15,720 nucleotides of DNA, taken from positions 1 through 15,720 of the forward strand of contig JANMJY010000270.1 in assembly GCA_031371615.1 (NCBI GenBank), read 5' to 3'. The translations under genes and the position numbers were made by a program. The notes under the pieces are model-generated. The model did no database searches and was not told the DNA's origin. It worked only from the letters and a program-made list of their open reading frames with translations. This document shows positions 6,014 to 13,182 of this stretch, piece after piece (within the stretch, counting starts at the first letter, position 1; each line of letters begins with the position of its first letter). Origin of the DNA: Gaiellasilicea sp031371615. GTDB lineage: Bacteria; Actinomycetota; Thermoleophilia; Gaiellales; Gaiellaceae.

Positions 6014-6906
6014 GCAGCGAGTTTCGCGCGTCCGAACTCCACGAACGCATCCGCGGCTCGGGTTGCGGTGCGCCCGGAGGCGCGCACGAGCGAAATCTCG
6101 CGCTTCGCGTCGAGCCCTTCCACGCGGGCGGCCGTCAGCGTTCCAGCAGCCAGCTCGGGCTCGACGGCCGAGCGCGAGATGAACGTGACGCCATAGCCGG
6201 CCTGAACGGCGCTCCGCACCGACTCCTGCAGTCCGAGCTCGAGGCGGACGTCGAGGTCTCGCAGCCGGGTCCCGAGCGCGCGGAGCTCGTCCTCGACGAT
6301 CTGGCGGACACCGGCTCCCTCCTGCATGACGATCAGGTTCTCGGCGCGCAGCTCTTCGAGCGTGATCGTGCGGCCGGCGAACTCGTGGCGGGGCGGGCAC
6401 GCGAGGATCACCTCGTCGTCGAAGAAGGGCTCGAACCTGACGGCGCGGTGCCGGCGGGCAGCCCCGACGATGCCGAGCTCGAGGTCGCGCGCGGCGACGC
6501 GCTCGACGACGGACTGTGTGTCCGACACGGTCAGCGAGATCCTCACCTCCGGGTGCTGACGCTGGAACTCGCAGAGCAAGAGCGGCACGACGATCGCGGC
6601 GGGGCCGGTGGACGCCCCGAGCTGCAGCTCGCCGCCGAGCTCGCCCTCGCCCTCACCTGCGAGCTCGTCGAGCAGCTGCTCCTCGAGCGAAAGCAGTCTC
6701 TGGGCGCCGCGATAGAGCCGCAGGCCGGCTTCGGTGGGCTCGACACGGCGTCCGGAGCGATCGAGCAGCTGCGTGCCGAGACGCTTCTCGAGTGCACGCA
6801 CCTGCAGCGACACAGCCGGCTGGGTGACCCCGAGCCGCTCCGCCGCCTGCGAGAAGCTGCGTCGCTCGACGACCGCGCAGAAGGCCGCAAGTTGCCGGGT
6901 ATCCAT
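6010..6906 (-). CDS. LysR-family transcriptional regulator
   Basis: The 298-residue protein is a standard-length LysR regulator. The N-terminal winged helix is clear (MDTRQLAAFCAVVERRSFSQ, then AAERLGVTQPAVSLQVRALE, residues 1-40), followed by a linker helix and a two-lobed effector-binding domain starting near GASTGPAAIVVPLLL. The effector domain resembles the CysL/CbbR-like branch, though this does not identify the ligand. It is the first gene of a two-gene unit with the maleylacetate reductase-like gene (4-bp ATGA overlap) and is divergent from the DUF354 gene at 6933. LysR proteins usually repress their own gene and activate a divergent or downstream one. A T-N11-A box overlaps the start of this gene. 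The likely targets are itself, the reductase gene and possibly the DUF354 gene. Confidence 0.93.
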   Translation of the reverse strand: MDTRQLAAFCAVVERRSFSQAAERLGVTQPAVSLQVRALEKRLGTQLLDRSGRRVEPTEAGLRLYRGAQRLLSLEEQLLDELAGEGEGELGGELQLGASTGPAAIVVPLLLCEFQRQHPEVRISLTVSDTQSVVERVAARDLELGIVGAARRHRAVRFEPFFDDEVILACPPRHEFAGRTITLEELRAENLIVMQEGAGVRQIVEDELRALGTRLRDLDVRLELGLQESVRSAVQAGYGVTFISRSAVEPELAAGTLTAARVEGLDAKREISLVRASGRTATRAADAFVEFGRAKLAA

Positions 6907-6924
6907 AAGCGAATCTTATAGACT
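6905..6924. promoter_or_regulatory. Overlapping divergent promoters with a LysR-type box
   Basis: On the minus strand TAAGAT (6918-6913, TANNNT) ends 6 nt before the lysR ATG. On the plus strand TATAGA (6917-6922) or TAGACT (6919-6924) ends 8-10 nt before the ATG at 6933. Both transcripts would be leaderless or nearly so, and neither gene has a Shine-Dalgarno. The -10 elements share the central TATA, so the two polymerases cannot bind together. ATAAG-N5-CTTAT (6905-6919) is an inverted repeat fitting the T-N11-A pattern of LysR-family sites and overlaps the first bases of lysR, as expected for autorepression. Confidence 0.5.
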
Positions 6925-6932
6925 CGCTGCGG

Positions 6933-7934
6933 ATGCGGGTGTGGATCGACATCACCAATTCGCCGCACGTGCCGTTCTTCCGGCCGCTGATCCGCCTGCT
7001 GGAAGCGGACGGGCACGAGGTGGAGCTGACGACGCGCGAGTACGCCCAGACGATCGAGCTCCTCCAGTTGCACGGACTCGCACATCACGTCGTCGGGCCG
7101 CGCCACGGAGGCGCCGGGGCACTGGGCAAGGCGCGTGCCCTCGCCGGCCGCCTCCCCGCACTGCGCCGATTTGCAAAGGGACGCGGCTTCGATGTCGCTC
7201 TCGCGCACGGCTCGCATGAGTTGACGCTGGCGGCGCGCACCCTCCGGATCCCGAGCGCCACCGCGCACGACTACGAGTTCGCGACGCTCCAGCACCAGCT
7301 CGGGTTGCGGGCCGCGACGCGCGTGGTCTTTCCCGAGGCGATCCCCGCCGATCGTCTCGCCCGCTTCGGCGCGCGCCCGCCGAAGCTCGTCCGTTACCCC
7401 GGGATCAAGGAGGAGTACTACCTGGCGGACTTCGAGCCCGACCCTGCCGTCGTCGAAGGCGCCGACCCGGCGAAGGTCCTCGCCGTCGTGCGCACCCCGC
7501 CGGAGGTATCGCTCTACCACCGGCACGGCAACCCGCTCTTCACAGACGTCCTGAAGCGGCTGGGGCGCGACGAGGCAGTGCATGCAGTCGTGCTCCCGCG
7601 CACTCGCGAGCAGCGCGAAGCGATCAGGAAGCTCGGACTGCCGTCGCTGCATCTCCCCGAGCACGCGATCGACGCACAGAGCCTGATCGCGCTGGCCGAT
7701 CTCGTCGTCTCGGCGGGTGGGACGATGAACCGCGAGGCGGTGGCGCTCGGTACGCCCGCGTACACGACGTTCGCAGGCCGGCTCGGCGCCGTCGACGAGA
7801 GCCTAGTCCGGGAAGGACGGCTCAAACCGCTCTCCGACCCAGGCTCGCTCATGATCGCGAAGCGAGACGGACCGGGTTTGGCCCGGGTGCGCCGCGACCC
7901 GCGCTTGATCCTCGATTTGATGTTAGGTAGCTAG
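6933..7934 (+). CDS. DUF354 family protein, GT-B glycosyltransferase-like
   Basis: The 333-residue protein matches DUF354, a family with the two-domain fold of UDP-GlcNAc 2-epimerase and GT-B glycosyltransferases, usually found with surface-polysaccharide genes. Typical features: the opening MRVWIDITNSPHVPFFRPLI, the LLEADGHEVELTTREYAQT block, the HGSHELTLAAR segment near 90-100, and a C-terminal sugar-nucleotide type region with DLVVSAGGTMNREAVALGTPAYT. There is no signal peptide or membrane segment, so it is probably cytosolic. The ATG lies 26 bp from the divergent lysR start, and the transcript is probably nearly leaderless. Its length is normal. The donor and acceptor are unknown. The DegT and CapD genes at 11272-14276 make a role in surface glycan assembly reasonable, but they are in a separate operon. 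Confidence 0.83.
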   Translation: MRVWIDITNSPHVPFFRPLIRLLEADGHEVELTTREYAQTIELLQLHGLAHHVVGPRHGGAGALGKARALAGRLPALRRFAKGRGFDVALAHGSHELTLAARTLRIPSATAHDYEFATLQHQLGLRAATRVVFPEAIPADRLARFGARPPKLVRYPGIKEEYYLADFEPDPAVVEGADPAKVLAVVRTPPEVSLYHRHGNPLFTDVLKRLGRDEAVHAVVLPRTREQREAIRKLGLPSLHLPEHAIDAQSLIALADLVVSAGGTMNREAVALGTPAYTTFAGRLGAVDESLVREGRLKPLSDPGSLMIAKRDGPGLARVRRDPRLILDLMLGS

Positions 7935-7971
7935 CGTGGTAGGAAGCACTGTTTGCATCAACTAGGGGGAC

Positions 7972-7979
7972 GAAGGGGG
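7972..7979 (+). promoter_or_regulatory. Ribosome binding site deciding the start of the first PhoX-like gene
   Basis: GAAGGGGG ends 6 nt before the ATG at 7986 and fixes that start. A longer frame opens at a TTG at 7953, but it would place charged residues ahead of the twin-arginine signal peptide and has no such site. The 51-bp gap after the DUF354 gene shows no clear promoter or terminator. Confidence 0.7.
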
Positions 7980-7985
7980 ATACGC

Positions 7986-9674
7986 ATGAAGGTTTCGCGC
8001 AGAGCGCTGACCGTAGGTGCGCTCGCCGCCACTGCGGCAGTACTCACAGCCGGGGCGATCGCCGGTGACAAGGACAGCGGTTTCAAGACCGCTCAGCCGT
8101 CGATGATCACGCCGGTGGCACTGGGCTCGACGGTGACGCCGCTGATCACCGTCGGAGACACGCTGGCGAGCGGCTACCGGTACGAGGCGATCCCGGACGG
8201 GATCTCGTTCCGGACGAAGGCCGCGAAGAAACTCGATCTCTACATCAACCACGAGACGTCGACGGTGCCGTTTCCGTACACGCCGAGCGCGCCGACGGAG
8301 GCGAACTCGCAGAACGACTTCGACAACTCGCAGCTGAGCCATCTCGAGCTCAACCGCGAAACGGCCGGGATACTCGCCGGCGAGCTGGCAATCACGAGCG
8401 CCTCGAACTACCAGCGCTTCTGCTCGAACTTCCTCGCCGACGAGGTGAACGGCTTCGACAAGCCGCTCGTGTTCACGAACGAGGAAGGCATCGACTGGGT
8501 CAAGCGCGAAGGCAAGGCGTTCCCGGCCACGATCGGCGCGGCCGACAGCCGGCAGATCGGCGTCGTCGTTGCGCACGACCCGAAGAACGGCAAGAGCAAC
8601 CCGATCTGGGGCATGGGCCGGTTCAACCACGAGAACAACGTCGCCGTGCCGGGCTACGGCCATCCGGTTCTCCTCTCGGGCGACGACGCCTTCGTGAACA
8701 TCCCCGCGCAGTCGCAGGTCTACAGCTACATCGCCGACGACTCGAAGGCTGTGTGGAGGGACGAGGGTGACCTCTGGGCGTTCGTCTCCGACACGCCCGG
8801 CTTCAACGACTACGACGACCTCGCACCCGGCTCGACGCAGGTCCTCACCGGGCACTTCGTGAAGGTGCCGAAGAACATCGCCACCGGGCGCAACGCCGAC
8901 GGCACCGAGATGATGGCCGCGGATGCCGGCTACCCGCTGCCCCCGAACACCGGCTGGCAGACCTCGAACGGCGTCGGAATCGACGGGCCGCAGTGGGTGC
9001 TCGAGCACTGGAGCGACCTCAACGACGCGTTCCAGTTCACGCGAATCGAGGACATGGCCTACGACAAGCGGCCGGGGATGCAGAACGTCGTCTACCTCGC
9101 CGACTCCGGCCGCGGCACCGCCGGCACGCCCCAGCAGGGACGGTCGACGAACGGCCGCATCTGGAAGCTGGTGCTCGACAAGAACGACCCGACGAAGGTG
9201 ACGTCGCTGACGATCCTGATCGACGGCGACACGAGCCCGGTCAAGAGCCCCGGCGCGATCCACCAGCCGGACAACCTCGAGTCGACCCAGAACGGGCTCC
9301 TCATCGCCGAGGATCCAGGGTCGAGCCAGCAGTTCTTCCCGACGGACGCCAACGCCACGACGGCGCGGCTGATGCACTACCGCTTCACGACCGGCCTGGT
9401 TACCGTCGCCGCCCGCGTCGACCAGTCGGCTGACGAAGGCGCGACTGACGTTGACGCGACGACGACGCCGGGCAAGTGGGGTGCGTGGGAGTCGACCGGA
9501 GTTGTCGACGTGTCGTCCGTGTTCGGACCAGACACGTTCCTGATCAACGTCCAGGCCCACACACTGTGGGTGGAGAAGGCCCCAGGCGACGACAACTTCG
9601 CGCCGCCAGGCCCCGACTTCACGTTCAAGCGAGAGGGCGGACAACTCGCCCTGCTGCTTCTCCCGGGCGCCTAG
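7986..9674 (+). CDS. Exported PhoX-like phosphatase family protein (DUF839), Tat-type signal
   Basis: The 562-residue protein starts with a twin-arginine type signal (MKVSRRALTVGALAATAAVL), SRRxL matching the Tat consensus, so it should be exported folded. PhoX enzymes use Tat because they load metal in the cytoplasm. Family blocks: YINHETS (86-92), NYQRFCSNFL (141-150) with C146 and LVFTNEEG (161-168), equivalent to the PhoX Cys and Glu-Glu metal-site blocks, GRFNHENN (211-218), FTRIEDMAYD (351-360), VYLADSG (369-375), HQPDNLE (426-432) and LLIAEDPGS (438-446). PhoX proteins hydrolyse phosphate monoesters with calcium and iron; whether this divergent member does is unproven. It shares nearly every block with the next gene (30-40% or more by eye), marking a tandem duplication. 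It has extra inserts (about 60 residues in total), including one near residues 300-335. A strong GC hairpin follows the stop. Confidence 0.82.
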   Translation: MKVSRRALTVGALAATAAVLTAGAIAGDKDSGFKTAQPSMITPVALGSTVTPLITVGDTLASGYRYEAIPDGISFRTKAAKKLDLYINHETSTVPFPYTPSAPTEANSQNDFDNSQLSHLELNRETAGILAGELAITSASNYQRFCSNFLADEVNGFDKPLVFTNEEGIDWVKREGKAFPATIGAADSRQIGVVVAHDPKNGKSNPIWGMGRFNHENNVAVPGYGHPVLLSGDDAFVNIPAQSQVYSYIADDSKAVWRDEGDLWAFVSDTPGFNDYDDLAPGSTQVLTGHFVKVPKNIATGRNADGTEMMAADAGYPLPPNTGWQTSNGVGIDGPQWVLEHWSDLNDAFQFTRIEDMAYDKRPGMQNVVYLADSGRGTAGTPQQGRSTNGRIWKLVLDKNDPTKVTSLTILIDGDTSPVKSPGAIHQPDNLESTQNGLLIAEDPGSSQQFFPTDANATTARLMHYRFTTGLVTVAARVDQSADEGATDVDATTTPGKWGAWESTGVVDVSSVFGPDTFLINVQAHTLWVEKAPGDDNFAPPGPDFTFKREGGQLALLLLPGA

Positions 9675-9682
9675 CCGGGGCA

Positions 9683-9719
9683 CGGCGCCCCGGGAGCGGT
9701 TTCCACTCCCGGGGCGCCG
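9683..9719 (+). terminator. Strong GC hairpin, probable terminator of the first PhoX-like gene
   Basis: Two perfect 14-nt arms (CGGCGCCCCGGGAG at 9683-9696 and its reverse complement at 9706-9719) flank a 9-nt loop. The stem begins 9 nt after the TAG stop. There is no run of T after it, which is common for actinobacterial hairpin terminators. It separates the two paralogues and could instead shield the upstream mRNA end from decay. Confidence 0.7.
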
Positions 9720-9727
9720 GTGATAAA
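9700..9727 (+). promoter_or_regulatory. Weak candidate promoter for the second PhoX-like gene
   Basis: TTTCCA (9700-9705) and GATAAA (9722-9727, within TGATAAAA, an extended -10 look) are separated by 16 bp. The -35 would lie in the loop of the terminator hairpin. Transcription would begin near 9734, leaving a leader of about 25 nt with a Shine-Dalgarno (GGAGGG at 9748-9753). The match is modest, and read-through from the upstream gene is the alternative. Confidence 0.3.
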
Positions 9728-9747
9728 ACCCTTCCGTCCAACGATGC

Positions 9748-9753
9748 GGAGGG
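9748..9753 (+). promoter_or_regulatory. Ribosome binding site of the second PhoX-like gene
   Basis: GGAGGG ends 5 nt before the ATG at 9759 and selects it over the in-frame ATG at 9744 and a GTG at 9720, the latter lying at the edge of the terminator hairpin. Confidence 0.75.
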
Positions 9754-9758
9754 ACACG

Positions 9759-11267
9759 ATGCGCAAGGGATTCGTGCGAGCGGGGCTCGTGCTCGGACTC
9801 GCAGCCACAACTCTGGCCGTGATCGCCGTTCGCGGCCAGGCGGCGACGACGACACCGGCGATGATCGAGGGTGTCGCCGCGGGGGTCGAGGTACGGCCGC
9901 TGATCAGCGTCAACGACAAAGTGGGTAGCTACTCCTTCGACACGATCCCTGACGGGATCGCGGTCTCGAACCAGGGCAAGAACGTCCATCTCTACGTCAA
10001 TCACGAGACCTCGCTGGTGCCGTTTCCGGCCAACGTCAGCGATTACACGAACGCGCTCGTCAGCAAGCTCGTGATCGACCGAGCGACGCAGAACATCCTT
10101 CGTGCCTCGTACGTCGTCCCGTCGGACGCGAACTATCAGCGCTTCTGCTCGAACTTCCTCGTCGGCAGGGCGCACGGCTTCAGCCGCCAGATCTTGCTGA
10201 CGAACGAGGAAGCGAGCGATATGGTCAGCCGGAGGGGCGACGCGTATCCGCCGCGTCCGGGTGCCGAGCAGGCCGGCGTCGTCGTCGCGTACGACATCAA
10301 AAACGACGTCTACAAGGCCGTGTACTCGATGGGCCGGCACAACCACGAGAACGCGGTTGCGATCCCGGGCTACAAGGTCCCGGTGATCCTGTCGGGCGAC
10401 GACACGTTCAACGCGCCAGCGTCCCAGCTGTACATGTACCTGACCAAGGGCGCGAACGCGCTCATGCGGGACGAGGGAGCGCTCTACGGGTTCCAGTCGA
10501 ATGATCCGGCCGTGAACGACTACGGCGATCTCTCGCTGACGAAGAGCACGACCGGAGCGTTCGTCCGCGTCCCGGTCTCGGTCGCGCTCGGCGACCAGAA
10601 CGCGCTCGAGAACTGGTCGAACGCCAACAACGTCTTCCAGTTCATCCGCGTCGAGGACATCGCCTACGACCGGAACACGCCGAACGTCGTCTACTTCGCC
10701 GACACCGGCGAGCCTCGTGCCCTACCGGACGCGACGACGACCCGGCTCCGCCGCGGTCCCGCCGGAACGGCCGGCCCGTATCCGAACGGTCGCCTCTTCC
10801 GGATGGAGCTCGATCCGAAGAACCCGCTGAAGGTGACGAGCCTGTCGGTGATCGTCGACGGCGACTCGAAGGGACCCGCGAGCGCGGGCGACGTCACGCT
10901 CGTCCACAACCCGGACAATGTCGAGACGACGAAGAAGGCGATTCTCTTCCAGGAGGACCCGGGCTCGCAGAACCAGTACGCGGCGAGCAACACGGCCGGC
11001 ACGACGGCGCGGATCTGGAAATACGACCTGGCCACGAAGGCGCTTACCGTCGTGGCGCGCGTCAATCAGAAGTCTCTCGACGCGAACGCGGCGCAGGGCA
11101 GCTGGGAGTCGTCGGGGATCGTGGACGCGTCGTTCGCCTTCGGGCCGGAGTGGTTCTACACGAACGTCCAGGCGCACACGGTGCTCGTGCAGCAGGAGAA
11201 GATCGGCGCGACGACCTACAAGCGCGAGCAGGGCCAGTTGCTGCTGATCAAGATCCCCGGTACGTAA
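9759..11267 (+). CDS. Exported PhoX-like phosphatase family protein (DUF839), Sec-type signal
   Basis: This 502-residue paralogue of the preceding gene starts with a plain Sec-type signal (MRKGFVRAGLVLGLAATTLA) with a likely cut after GQA at about residue 28. The twin arginines of its neighbour are missing. It repeats the same blocks: YVNHETS (79-85), NYQRFCSNFL (125-134) with C130, LLTNEE (146-151), GRHNHENAVAIPGY (192-205), FIRVEDIAYD, VYFADTG, NPDNVE and LFQEDPGS. The putative metal residues of the PhoX family are therefore kept in both copies. It is about 60 residues shorter, lacking mid-protein inserts of the first copy. The stop lies 4 bp from the stop of the convergent dehydratase gene, leaving no room for its own terminator. 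Phosphatase activity is a family inference; other DUF839 members have no proven function. Confidence 0.82.
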   Translation: MRKGFVRAGLVLGLAATTLAVIAVRGQAATTTPAMIEGVAAGVEVRPLISVNDKVGSYSFDTIPDGIAVSNQGKNVHLYVNHETSLVPFPANVSDYTNALVSKLVIDRATQNILRASYVVPSDANYQRFCSNFLVGRAHGFSRQILLTNEEASDMVSRRGDAYPPRPGAEQAGVVVAYDIKNDVYKAVYSMGRHNHENAVAIPGYKVPVILSGDDTFNAPASQLYMYLTKGANALMRDEGALYGFQSNDPAVNDYGDLSLTKSTTGAFVRVPVSVALGDQNALENWSNANNVFQFIRVEDIAYDRNTPNVVYFADTGEPRALPDATTTRLRRGPAGTAGPYPNGRLFRMELDPKNPLKVTSLSVIVDGDSKGPASAGDVTLVHNPDNVETTKKAILFQEDPGSQNQYAASNTAGTTARIWKYDLATKALTVVARVNQKSLDANAAQGSWESSGIVDASFAFGPEWFYTNVQAHTVLVQQEKIGATTYKREQGQLLLIKIPGT

Positions 11268-11271
11268 CGGG

Positions 11272-13182
11272 TCAGGCGGTGTCGGAGGCGGGCGTCGCGG
11301 TTGCGGCGCCCGTCTCTGCGCCTAGCTCTGGGATCAGTCGCTGCGGCTCGCGCACGATCGCGGCGAGGCGGCCGACGAGCTCGAGCGTCTCGCCCGCCTC
11401 GACGAGCGCGTCCAGCTCGTCCAGTTTCTCCTCGAGCCACGCGGGATCGACCGGGGAGACGTCGAGCGCGACGATCTTCGCGTGCGCGGTCGGCTTCCAG
11501 GTCTCGCCTTCTGCGAACAGCTCCTCGTGAATCTTCTCGCCCGGCCGGCTGCCGATGAAGCTGATCTGGATGTCGACCTCGGGCTCCTTGCCGGAGAGCC
11601 GGATCATGTTGTGGGCGAGGTCGATGATGCGAATCGGCTCGCCCATGTCGAGCACGAGAATACGACCGCGGCCGCCGATCGCACCCGCCTGGATCACGAG
11701 CGCCACGGCCTCGGGGATCGTCATGAAGAAGCGCGTCATCTCGGCGTCGGTGACCGTCACCGGCCCCCCGCGCTCGATCTGGCGGCGGAAGAGCGGGATC
11801 ACGCTGCCGGTGGAGTTGAGCACGTTGCCGAACCGGACGGCCACGAAGCGGGTGGCGACGTCGTCGCGGTCGCCGTGGGAGCCGACGATCCACTCGCAGA
11901 GCGTCTTCGACTGCCCGTACACGCTGTGCGGGTTGAGCGCCTTGTCGGTCGAGATCAGGACGAACCGCTCGGCACCGAACTCGATCGCGACGTCCGCGAC
12001 GACGCGCGTGCCGAGCACGTTGTTGCGCACCGACTCGAGCGGGTTCGCCTCCATCAGCGGCACGTGCTTGTACGCGGCGGCGTGGAAGACCACGGCGGGG
12101 CGGTAACGCTCGAAGACCTGGCGCATCCGGTTGCGGTCGCGCACGTCGGCGAGCACGGGCACGCCGGCGGCGAAGTGGCGCTCGTCGACGAGCTCGCGCT
12201 CGATGTCGTAGAGAGAGCTCTCTGCCTGGTCGACGAGGACGATGCGCTGCGGCTCGGCGCGTGCGATCTGGCGGCACAGCTCGGAGCCGATCGAGCCGCC
12301 GGCGCCGGTCACGAGCACGGTCTTGCCCGCCAAATAGGAGTTGATCGACTCGAGGTCGACCTCGACAGGCTCGCGGCCGAGCAGGTCCTCTACCTGGACG
12401 GGGCGGATCTGAACCGCGAGGTCGCGGTCGCCGGTGATCAGCTCGTTGAGTCCGGGCAGCGTCTTGACAGGCACGTTCTCGGCGCGCGCCATCTCGACGA
12501 TGCGGGCACGCTGCTCGCCCGAGGCCGACGGGATCGCGATCAGCACCTCGTCGGGCCGGCGGTCACGAAGGAGGTGCGGAAGCTCGTCCGACGTGCCGAG
12601 CACGCGAACCCCGTGCAGGCGCAGGTTCTTCTTGCGGGGGTCGTCGTCGATCAGGCCGATCGGCGTGTAGCCGAGCGACGGCGTCCGCAGCATCTCGCGC
12701 AGCATCAGCTGGGCGGCGTCTCCGGCGCCGACGACGATGACCTCCTTGCCGCGCGCGACGATCGACCGGCTCTGCGGGCGTTCGATGATCGTGCGGGCCA
12801 GCATCCGTGAGCCCGCGACCATGGCCAGCGTGAGCAGGCCGTCGATCACCCACACCGTGCGCGGCACCTCGGCGGCGTGGATGTCGAAGAAGCTGAAGAT
12901 CAGGAACGTGACGAGCGAGGCTGCGACGACACCGCGAGCCGCGCCCCACATGTCACGGGTGGAGACGTAGCGCCACCAGCGGTTGTAGAAGCCGAACAGG
13001 GCGAAGATGGCGAGCTTGATCGCCGCCACGAGCCCCAGGATCTCCCAGCTGACGTAGCGCTCGTAGTAGACCGGCAGATCGGTGTCGAAGCGCAGACGAA
13101 AGGCGAAGAACCAGGCGGCGAAGACGATCGCGAGGTCGGCCGCCAGCTGCGGCAACCGATGCCGGTTGATCGGGAACCTCAC
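11272..13182 (-). CDS. Membrane-bound nucleotide-sugar 4,6-dehydratase, CapD/WbpM/PglF type
   Basis: The 636-residue protein has an N-terminal membrane region (hydrophobic segments near 13-30, 48-66, 86-100 and 108-124), a first Rossmann domain (VIVVGAGDAAQ, 148-158) and a second, catalytic SDR domain with VTGAGGSIGSE (291-301), FHAAAYKHVPLME (366-378), STDKALNPHSVYGQSK (411-426) and VRFGNVLNSTGSVIPLF (449-465). This is the architecture of WbpM/PglF, which convert UDP-GlcNAc to the 4-keto-6-deoxy sugar at the inner membrane face. Family members usually have methionine where SDRs have the catalytic tyrosine (VMGxxK); here it is Y422 in VYGQSK, while D413 and K414 of the STDK motif are present. 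The start is a GTG in a GTGA overlap with the upstream aminotransferase gene. The 4-keto product is the expected substrate for that aminotransferase, so the pair should make an amino-deoxy sugar for a surface polysaccharide or glycoprotein. Confidence 0.92.
   Translation of the reverse strand: MRFPINRHRLPQLAADLAIVFAAWFFAFRLRFDTDLPVYYERYVSWEILGLVAAIKLAIFALFGFYNRWWRYVSTRDMWGAARGVVAASLVTFLIFSFFDIHAAEVPRTVWVIDGLLTLAMVAGSRMLARTIIERPQSRSIVARGKEVIVVGAGDAAQLMLREMLRTPSLGYTPIGLIDDDPRKKNLRLHGVRVLGTSDELPHLLRDRRPDEVLIAIPSASGEQRARIVEMARAENVPVKTLPGLNELITGDRDLAVQIRPVQVEDLLGREPVEVDLESINSYLAGKTVLVTGAGGSIGSELCRQIARAEPQRIVLVDQAESSLYDIERELVDERHFAAGVPVLADVRDRNRMRQVFERYRPAVVFHAAAYKHVPLMEANPLESVRNNVLGTRVVADVAIEFGAERFVLISTDKALNPHSVYGQSKTLCEWIVGSHGDRDDVATRFVAVRFGNVLNSTGSVIPLFRRQIERGGPVTVTDAEMTRFFMTIPEAVALVIQAGAIGGRGRILVLDMGEPIRIIDLAHNMIRLSGKEPEVDIQISFIGSRPGEKIHEELFAEGETWKPTAHAKIVALDVSPVDPAWLEEKLDELDALVEAGETLELVGRLAAIVREPQRLIPELGAETGAATATPASDTA

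Noticed and set aside
6014..6400. Upstream extension of the maleylacetate reductase-like frame
   Set aside because: The extra residues are arginine/proline-rich and overlap the conserved end of lysR. The ATG at 6013 in the ATGA overlap is the natural start.
7962..10346. A 794-codon minus-strand open frame across both PhoX-like genes
   Set aside because: It runs antisense to two genes with signal peptides, ribosome sites and conserved blocks, and crosses the terminator. Its length comes from codon bias in the mirror frame.
11482..12810. Plus-strand open frame of 442 codons within the dehydratase gene
   Set aside because: Antisense to a well-conserved dehydratase; low-complexity translation without a domain.
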